The translations under genes were made by a program, and so were the position numbers. A model generated the notes under the pieces. The model had not been told where the DNA came from and ran no database searches. It saw only the letters and a list, made by a program, of their open reading frames with translations. Shown piece by piece: positions 1 to 4,936 of a stretch of DNA of 9,033 bases (position 1 is the stretch's first letter; every line of letters starts with the position of its first letter). The stretch comes from JAQGMV01 sp035525455 (lineage in GTDB: Bacteria; Pseudomonadota; Gammaproteobacteria; Burkholderiales; SG8-41), in contig DATLEF010000173.1 of assembly GCA_035525455.1 (NCBI GenBank), positions 1 through 9,033 of the forward strand. Direction: 5' to 3'.

Positions 1-1
1 A

Positions 2-679
2 AGTGCGGTCATGCTCGAGCGGCCCGTGCCGGTCGAGCGCATCCCCGGGTTCACCGAAGGTGACGTGTCGGTGCAGGATGCGGCCGCGCAATACGCAGCC
101 CCGCTCCTTGCGCTCGAGCCGGGGCTGCGCGTGCTCGACGCGTGCGCCGCGCCGGGTGGCAAGACCGCGCACGTCCTCGAGTGCGCCGATGTCGAGCTGC
201 TCGCCCTCGACAACGATGGCGCGCGGCTCGAGCGTGTGCAATCGAATCTCACGCGTCTTAACTTACGGGCACGACTTCTTTGCGGCGATGCGGCCGAGCC
301 ACGCGCGTGGTGGGACGGGGCGCCTTATGCACGTATCCTGGCCGATGTTCCATGCTCCGCGTCGGGCGTCGTCCGCCGTCATCCCGACATCAAGTGGTTG
401 AGGCGGCCGGACGATATCGTGCGCTTTGCCGAACGCCAGCGCGGCATTCTCGACGCGCTTTGGCAGGTGCTCGCGACTGATGGTAAATTGCTGTACGCGA
501 CGTGCTCGATTTTCCACGAGGAAAACAACGATCAGATCGAACGCTTCCTCGAGCGCCACCACGACGCGCGACGCCTTCCTCTGCCTGCGCCGTACACCAA
601 CGCACAACAGCGCGCCGGTCAGATCCTTCCGGACGAATTGCATGACGGTTTTTTTTACGCGCTGCTGCAGAAGATTTGA
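2..679 (+). CDS. rsmB: 16S rRNA (cytosine-967-C5)-methyltransferase RsmB, C-terminal part
   Basis: This is the 3' part of the gene; the frame is open to the left edge, so the true start lies upstream and the ATG at 11 is internal. The enzyme transfers a methyl group from S-adenosylmethionine to C5 of cytosine 967 of 16S rRNA. The visible part is the Rossmann-fold catalytic domain. It shows the SAM-binding motif DACAAPGGKT, the motif IV Pro-Cys pair in DVPCSASG (Cys codon 353-355) followed by VVRRHPDIKWLRR, and the motif VI catalytic Thr-Cys in YATCS (Cys codon 503-505). The end DGFFYALLQKI matches the usual C-terminus of the family. The N-terminal NusB-like RNA-binding domain is outside the window. 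The last 38 nt overlap the start of the next gene, which suggests coupled translation. The overlap contains a run of eight T (649-656). The family assignment is secure; only the left end is missing. Confidence 0.96.
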   Translation, partial: SAVMLERPVPVERIPGFTEGDVSVQDAAAQYAAPLLALEPGLRVLDACAAPGGKTAHVLECADVELLALDNDGARLERVQSNLTRLNLRARLLCGDAAEPRAWWDGAPYARILADVPCSASGVVRRHPDIKWLRRPDDIVRFAERQRGILDALWQVLATDGKLLYATCSIFHEENNDQIERFLERHHDARRLPLPAPYTNAQQRAGQILPDELHDGFFYALLQKI

Positions 680-1223
680 CCTGCGCTGCGCGTTCATCGC
701 GCTGTGGCTGGCCATGGCCGCCGTGCTGCCTGCGCACGCACAGGGCATCGAAATCCGGAAGGCCTCGGTTACGATTGCCGAAGACGCTTATGTCCTCGAT
801 GCGCAATTCGATATTGCGCTCACACATACGCTCGAGGACGTACTCAACAAAGGCGTGCCGCTGTATTTCCTGCTCGAATTCGAACTGGTCAGATCGCGCT
901 GGTACTGGTTCAACGATCGCGTCTCGAGCTGGCAGCAGCAGCACCGTCTGTCCTATAACGCGCTGACGCGTCAGTACCGGCTCGGCGTGGGCAACCTCTA
1001 TCAGAACTACAGCTCGCTTGCCGAGGCGCTCGAAGTCATGAGCCGCGTGCGCCGCCGTCAGGAAATCGACCCCGGGACCCTGCGCCGCGATACGACGTAC
1101 AGCGCAGCGCTGCGCTTCCGCCTCGACACTTCACAGCTGCCGAAACCGTTCCAGTTGAACGCCGTGGGCTCGCGCGAATGGTACGTCGGCTCCGACTGGC
1201 TGCGCTGGACCCTCGCGCCATGA
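642..1223 (+). CDS. DUF4390 family exported protein
   Basis: This encodes a predicted 193-aa protein of unknown function, recognised as DUF4390-like from its sequence and its place between rsmB and an ntrY-type kinase. The chosen ATG at 642 gives a clear Sec signal peptide: an Arg-rich start (TRCCRRFDLR), a hydrophobic core (about residues 17-29) and an AHA cleavage site, probably after residue 33. The frame stays open upstream to about 426, but that would add residues that hide the signal and duplicate rsmB. The mature part is about 160 aa, rich in aromatic and charged residues (for example RSRWYWFNDRVSSW and the C-terminal GSREWYVGSDWLRWTL), with no further membrane segment, so a periplasmic location is inferred. 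The Shine-Dalgarno sequence is weak (GGACGA near 631); translation probably depends on coupling to rsmB. The stop TGA overlaps the next ATG (ATGA at 1220-1223). A role alongside the adjacent sensor kinase is suggested by context only. Confidence 0.85.
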   Translation: MTVFFTRCCRRFDLRCAFIALWLAMAAVLPAHAQGIEIRKASVTIAEDAYVLDAQFDIALTHTLEDVLNKGVPLYFLLEFELVRSRWYWFNDRVSSWQQQHRLSYNALTRQYRLGVGNLYQNYSSLAEALEVMSRVRRRQEIDPGTLRRDTTYSAALRFRLDTSQLPKPFQLNAVGSREWYVGSDWLRWTLAP

Positions 1224-3415
1224 AGCGCGCGGACGCCGCCGTTACGCCGCTCAAAGCGCCCGCGTGGCTGCGCTATGTGCTCGTATTGTTCATGGCGCTC
1301 GCCGCCGTCACGCTGTTCCTGCTAGCGACCGCCGCGGCAAATACGGCGCTCTTCGCCGAACGCTATCCGGTCCTGCTCGCGTTGAACGGCGCAATCGCGC
1401 TCGCGCTTGCCGCACTCGTCGGTTACCAGCTTTACATCTTGCGGCAGAAGCTGCGGCTGCGCGTGTTCGGTTCGAAGCTGACCTTGCGCCTGGTCGTGTT
1501 GTTTGCGCTGATCGGCATCGTCCCGGGAGCGCTCATTTATGCCGTGTCGGTGCAATTCCTCGGCAAGAGCATCGAGTCGTGGTTCGAGGTGCGCATCGAC
1601 AAGGCGCTGGACGCGGGGCTGAACCTCGGGCGCAACGCCCTCGACGGCATGCTGAAGGATCTCGTGGCAAAAGGTGAATCGATATCTCTGGCGCTCTCAG
1701 TGCGTCCGCCGTCCGAACACCTGGCGCTCCTCAATACGCTGCGCCAGCAGGCGGGCGTGCAGGAAGCGACGCTTTACACGCAGCGCGGCAAACTGATTGC
1801 GTTCTCCGGGGATGAGCGCGCGGGTATCGCACCGGAATCGCCGAGTGCCGCGGCGATACGCAAGATACGTCTGCAGCAGACTTACGCCGCAATCGAACAG
1901 ATCGCCGAGCGCGGTCTTTATCTGCGGGTGATTGCACCGGTGAACGTCGTTTCGCTCGCTGAGGAGGCGCGCGCTCTCCAGCTCATGCAGCCGGTGCCGG
2001 AGGCGCTCGCGCGCGATGCTGAAACCGTCCAGGGCGGCTACCAGGATTACCAGGAGCTCGTGCTCTCGCGCCGGGGTCTCAAACGCCTGTACGGCATCAC
2101 GCTCACGCTTGCGCTCCTGCTGGCGCTGCTCTCGGCGCTCGCGGTGTCGTTTCTCCTGTCCGATCGGCTCTCGGCGCCGCTCAACCTGCTTGTCGAAGGC
2201 ACGCGCGCCGTCGCGCAGGGAGACTTCAGCCAGCGCGCGGCCGACCCCAGCCGCGACGAGCTCGGCATGCTCACGCGCTCGTTCAACAGCATGACGCTGC
2301 AGCTCGGCGAATCGCGCGCCGAAGGCGAGCGCAAGGAGCAGGCGATCGCGCACGCCAAAGCGCAGCTCGAAAGCATATTGACGAATCTGTCGGCCGGCGT
2401 GCTCGCATTCGACGAGGCGCTGAAGCTTCGGTCCGCCAACCGCAGCGCAAGCGAGATCCTGCGGCTCGATTGCTCGCCGCTCCTCGACCGGGAGCTCGGC
2501 GTATGGGATGCGCTCGATCCGTCGCTCTCGCCGCTCACGCAGACGATCCGCACTGCGTTCGCAAAAGACGGAGATGCCGAGTGGGAACAGCAGGTCGAAC
2601 GCGAAGCAAAAGACGGCACCCAGGTCCTGCTCGTGCGCGGCTCGCGCCTGCCGCCGGGGGCGGAAACGGGGTACGTGGTCGTGTTCGACGACGTGACGCA
2701 CTTGTTGCAGGCGCAGCGCGATGCCGCCTGGGCCGAAGTGGCGCGGCGTCTCGCGCACGAAATCAAGAATCCCCTTACGCCGATCCAGCTCTCCGCCGAA
2801 CGGGTGGAGCTGAAGCTCGCGCCGAAGCTCGATGCGCCCGACGCCGAAATGCTGGCGCGCGCCACGCGCACGATCGTCAACCAGGTGGCGGCGCTAAAAC
2901 GCATGGTCGATGCGTTCAGCCAATATGCGCGAACGCCGGAGTCTTCGATGCGCGAGTTCGATCTGAACGCGCTGATAGGCGAGGTGCTGACGCTGTACGA
3001 GTCGCTCGGCTCGAGTATCGAGCTCGAGCTCGCCGAGAACGTGCCGCCGGTGCTCGGCGATCCCGCACAGCTGCGCCAGGTTATCCATAACCTGCTGCAG
3101 AACGCGCAGGACGCGCTGGTCGAGAGCCGCGCGCCGCGTATCGTCGTGAAGAGCGAAGCCGCGGGCGCCATGGTGCGGCTCAGTATCAGCGACAACGGCA
3201 CCGGCTTTCCCGAAAACCTCATGAAGCGCGCATTCGAGCCGTACGTCACGACGAAACCGAAAGGCACCGGCCTCGGACTCGTTATCGTCAAGAAAATCGT
3301 CGAAGAGCACGGCGGCGAGGTCGCGATCGCTAACCTCGCCCCGGAGGGCGCGCGCGTGACCGTCACGCTTCCGAGCGCAGCCACGCACCGGGTGGCGAGC
3401 AAATCCGCCGCCTGA
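1220..3415 (+). CDS. ntrY: NtrY-type membrane sensor histidine kinase
   Basis: This is a 731-aa inner-membrane kinase expected to autophosphorylate and pass the phosphate to the regulator encoded next. The start at 1220 was chosen because it makes an ATGA overlap with the preceding stop; an in-frame ATG at 1178 would lie inside the upstream gene. Three N-terminal membrane segments are visible (about residues 19-38, 51-73 and 90-112), then an extracytoplasmic sensor region of roughly 175 residues and a fourth segment (about 292-314). These are followed by a HAMP linker (about 312-366), a PAS-like segment starting near 374, a HisKA domain with His513 in RRLAHEIKNPLTPIQLSAER, and an HATPase domain with the N box (Asn628 in NLLQNAQDAL), G1 (DNGTG, 658-662) and G2 (GTGLGL, 682-687). 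All catalytic motifs are present, so it should be active. The architecture fits NtrY of the NtrYX family, which in other bacteria is linked to nitrogen or redox signals. The signal here is not known. Confidence 0.9.
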   Translation: MKRADAAVTPLKAPAWLRYVLVLFMALAAVTLFLLATAAANTALFAERYPVLLALNGAIALALAALVGYQLYILRQKLRLRVFGSKLTLRLVVLFALIGIVPGALIYAVSVQFLGKSIESWFEVRIDKALDAGLNLGRNALDGMLKDLVAKGESISLALSVRPPSEHLALLNTLRQQAGVQEATLYTQRGKLIAFSGDERAGIAPESPSAAAIRKIRLQQTYAAIEQIAERGLYLRVIAPVNVVSLAEEARALQLMQPVPEALARDAETVQGGYQDYQELVLSRRGLKRLYGITLTLALLLALLSALAVSFLLSDRLSAPLNLLVEGTRAVAQGDFSQRAADPSRDELGMLTRSFNSMTLQLGESRAEGERKEQAIAHAKAQLESILTNLSAGVLAFDEALKLRSANRSASEILRLDCSPLLDRELGVWDALDPSLSPLTQTIRTAFAKDGDAEWEQQVEREAKDGTQVLLVRGSRLPPGAETGYVVVFDDVTHLLQAQRDAAWAEVARRLAHEIKNPLTPIQLSAERVELKLAPKLDAPDAEMLARATRTIVNQVAALKRMVDAFSQYARTPESSMREFDLNALIGEVLTLYESLGSSIELELAENVPPVLGDPAQLRQVIHNLLQNAQDALVESRAPRIVVKSEAAGAMVRLSISDNGTGFPENLMKRAFEPYVTTKPKGTGLGLVIVKKIVEEHGGEVAIANLAPEGARVTVTLPSAATHRVASKSAA

Positions 3416-3418
3416 ACT

Positions 3419-3424
3419 GAGGAG
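3419..3424 (+). promoter_or_regulatory. Ribosome binding site of ntrX-like gene
   Basis: GAGGAG lies 11 nt upstream of the ATG at 3436 and just after the stop of the kinase gene (3413-3415). It is the strongest Shine-Dalgarno sequence in this operon. The regulator therefore appears to be translated independently and not only by coupling, unlike the two genes before it. Confidence 0.75.
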
Positions 3425-3435
3425 TAGACTTCGCC

Positions 3436-4692
3436 ATGCAACAGATCCTCGTGGTGGACGACGAAATGGGCATCCGGGAGCTCCTCTCCGAAATCCTCTC
3501 GGAGGAGGGTTATCACGTCCGTCTCGCCGAAAACGCGAGCGAAGCGCGCGCGTTCCGCACCCGCACGCGGCCCGATCTGGTGCTGCTCGATATCTGGATG
3601 CCCGACACCGATGGCATCACGCTCCTGAAGGAATGGGCGAGCGCGGGATTGCTGACCATGCCGGTCGTCATGATGTCCGGACACGGCACGATCGATACCG
3701 CGGTACAGGCAACCCGCATCGGCGCCTACGATTTCCTCGAAAAACCGATCGCGCTGCAAAAGCTGCTGACCACCGTCGGGCGCGCGCTGAAGCACGGCGG
3801 GGAGCAGCCGCAGGCCAGTTTGTCGCTCGCGGCGCTCGGCCGCGCCGCACTGATCGCCGATCTCAAACAGCGCCTGGAACGCGTGGCCAACCTGCGGACC
3901 CCCGCGCTGCTCGTTGCCGAGCCCGGTTGCGGCGTCGAGCTGTGCGCGCGTTTTCTGCACGCGCGCAATACCCCGTGGACAGTCGTCGAATCGAGCGCGC
4001 ATCTCGCTGAGACCCCGCTCGAGCTTCTGAGCCAGGCGCGGGAAGGATCGCTTTTCCTGCCCGAGGCCAGCGATCTCACGCGCGTAGAGCAGAAAGGACT
4101 GCTGCTCCTGCTGTCCAAGGCCGACCGTTACAACGCACGGGTCATCGCGGGCGCGACCCGCCCGCTCCCGGACCTGGTCGCGGCCGGGGCGTTCGACGCC
4201 CGGCTCTATGCCGCGCTGTCGGGCACGATCATCCGGGTGCCGAGCCTGCGCGAGCATCGTGAGGACGTGCCCGACATTGCGAATCTGGTCCTCTCGCAGA
4301 TGATCGAAGCCAAAGAAGTGCGGCCACGCGAATTCACGACCGCCGCCCTCAACGCGTTGCGCAACTACGACTGGCCGGGCAATCTGCTGCAGCTTCAGAC
4401 CACCGTGCAGACGCTGGCGCAGACCGCGCTCGGCGATCAGATCACGCTCGAGGATGTCGATAGCCTGATGCCGCAAACCGACAGCGCCGCGCACCGCGGC
4501 CGCGATCTGCCTTTCGACCTGCCGCTGCGCGATGCGCGCGATGCTTTCGAGCGCGTCTATTTCGAGTACCACATCGGCAAAGAGGGGGGCAACATCAGCC
4601 GCGTGGCGGACACGGTCGGGCTCGAGCGCACACATCTCTATCGCAAGCTGAAGCAACTCGGCATCAAAGTCAGCCGGCGGGTCGACGAGTAG
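3436..4692 (+). CDS. ntrX: NtrX-type response regulator with degenerate sigma-54 AAA+ domain
   Basis: This is a 418-aa DNA-binding response regulator and probable partner of the preceding kinase. The receiver domain (about 3-118) has the acidic pair Asp8-Asp9, phospho-acceptor Asp52 (LVLLDIWMPDTDG), Ser81 and Lys103, so it should be phosphorylated normally. The C-terminus carries an intact Fis-type helix-turn-helix (about 384-411, GGNISRVADTVGLERTHLYRKL), as in NtrX. The central domain (about 135-345) aligns with the sigma-54 activator AAA+ fold but looks dead. Walker A reads AEPGCGVE with Val167 in place of Lys. Walker B reads GSLFLPE with Pro209 in place of Asp. The region between the two is about 22 residues shorter than in NtrC, and GAFTGA is absent. 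FRxDLYYRL has become FDARLYAAL, and WPGNVRQL has become WPGNLLQL. ATP hydrolysis and sigma-54 activation are therefore unlikely. The total length is below the roughly 450-470 aa usual for NtrX. Family membership is well supported; the physiological target is unknown. The last seven codons lie in a perfect inverted repeat. Confidence 0.88.
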   Translation: MQQILVVDDEMGIRELLSEILSEEGYHVRLAENASEARAFRTRTRPDLVLLDIWMPDTDGITLLKEWASAGLLTMPVVMMSGHGTIDTAVQATRIGAYDFLEKPIALQKLLTTVGRALKHGGEQPQASLSLAALGRAALIADLKQRLERVANLRTPALLVAEPGCGVELCARFLHARNTPWTVVESSAHLAETPLELLSQAREGSLFLPEASDLTRVEQKGLLLLLSKADRYNARVIAGATRPLPDLVAAGAFDARLYAALSGTIIRVPSLREHREDVPDIANLVLSQMIEAKEVRPREFTTAALNALRNYDWPGNLLQLQTTVQTLAQTALGDQITLEDVDSLMPQTDSAAHRGRDLPFDLPLRDARDAFERVYFEYHIGKEGGNISRVADTVGLERTHLYRKLKQLGIKVSRRVDE

Positions 4693-4709
4693 TCGACCCG
4701 CCGGCTGAC
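4669..4709 (+). terminator. Perfect 18-bp hairpin over the ntrX stop codon, candidate 3' end
   Basis: The arms 4669-4686 (GTCAGCCGGCGGGTCGAC) and 4692-4709 (GTCGACCCGCCGGCTGAC) are exact reverse complements around a 5-nt loop (GAGTA). The left arm is coding sequence and the stop TAG is at 4690-4692, so the hairpin straddles the end of the gene. The stem is very GC-rich, but no T tract follows (the next bases are CGCGCGG), so it is not a textbook intrinsic terminator. It may act as a 3' stabilising or pausing structure, a terminator without a U tract, or a protein-binding palindrome. Both halves contain smaller palindromes (GCCGGC, GTCGAC). The structure is certain; the function is inferred. 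Confidence 0.6.
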
Positions 4710-4742
4710 CGCGCGGTAAACGAACAGAGGGAAACCGCGCGG
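4709..4742. repeat. Inverted repeat CCGCGCGGT / ACCGCGCGG
   Basis: This is a 9-bp perfect inverted repeat, arms 4709-4717 and 4734-4742, around a 16-nt loop. It abuts the hairpin at the ntrX stop (one shared base). The loop and right arm hold the first copy of the direct repeat (4720-4737). No T tract follows. The function is unknown. Confidence 0.55.
4720..4737. repeat. Direct repeat copy 1 (acgaacagag-ggaaaccg)
   Basis: This 18-nt sequence recurs at 4797-4815 with one inserted base (acgaacagagaggaaaccg), 77 nt further on. It could be a pair of operator sites for a regulator of tkt, or part of a dispersed intergenic repeat. Neither can be decided from this window. Confidence 0.55.
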
Positions 4743-4755
4743 CGATGAAGCAGTG

Positions 4756-4779
4756 GCGGGCGCTGCTACGCGTGCCCGC
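4756..4779. repeat. Inverted repeat GCGGGC / GCCCGC
   Basis: The arms GCGGGCGC (4756-4763) and GCGTGCCCGC's last eight bases (4772-4779) pair over 8 positions, including one G-T wobble, with an 8-nt loop. It lies between the two direct-repeat copies. In such GC-rich DNA a short hairpin of this kind could be chance. Confidence 0.35.
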
Positions 4780-4796
4780 AGCCGCGCTGGGAGTGA

Positions 4797-4815
4797 ACGA
4801 ACAGAGAGGAAACCG
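4797..4815. repeat. Direct repeat copy 2 (acgaacagagaggaaaccg)
   Basis: This is the second copy of the 18/19-nt repeat seen at 4720-4737. Its 3' half forms the left arm of a tight hairpin (GGAAACC GAT GGTTTCC, 4808-4824). It lies about 80 nt upstream of the proposed tkt -10 box. Confidence 0.55.
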
Positions 4816-4828
4816 ATGGTTTCCCCTC
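4804..4828. repeat. Hairpin GGAAACC-GAT-GGTTTCC, possible terminator
   Basis: Seven perfect base pairs enclose a 3-nt loop. Beyond one mismatch (A4807/C4825) three more pairs extend the stem to 4804-4828. On the + strand it is followed by a pyrimidine-rich stretch (4826-4860) that is C-rich and not a true T tract. On the - strand the bases after the stem are TCTCTGTTCGTT, moderately T-rich. It might end transcripts from the ntrYX side before the tkt promoter; this is inference. Confidence 0.4.
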
Positions 4829-4895
4829 CGTAACCTTCCTTTCCTTCGGCTCGCCATCAACCGCTCGGCGGCTCGCTCTCACCTCTCTCGCCTTA

Positions 4896-4901
4896 TATAA
4901 T
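4896..4901 (+). promoter_or_regulatory. Probable -10 box of the tkt-gap-pgk promoter
   Basis: A perfect TATAAT lies in a small AT-rich pocket (4893-4906) within otherwise GC-rich DNA, 35 nt upstream of the tkt start codon. No recognisable TTGACA-like -35 element is found at the expected 16-18 bp spacing (around 4873-4878 the sequence is TCGCTC), which suggests an activator-dependent or weak promoter. Transcription would start near 4907-4909, giving a leader of about 30 nt. Confidence 0.55.
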
Positions 4902-4936
4902 TAGCGTTTCTGCGCTCTTTCCTCCCCGCAACACAC

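Noticed and set aside
426..641. Extended N-terminus for the DUF4390 gene in the same open frame.
   Set aside because: The extra part overlaps conserved rsmB coding sequence and would bury the signal peptide that begins naturally after the ATG at 642.
1178..1219. Upstream ATG at 1178 as the kinase start.
   Set aside because: It would extend 42 nt into the DUF4390 gene with a non-family N-terminus; the ATGA overlap at 1220 is a better and more usual start.
2047..4860. Very long open frame on the - strand opposite ntrY and ntrX (937 codons).
   Set aside because: It is antisense to two genes with clear conserved motifs, has low-complexity Arg/Ser-rich translation with no recognisable domain, and arises from GC-rich codon bias.
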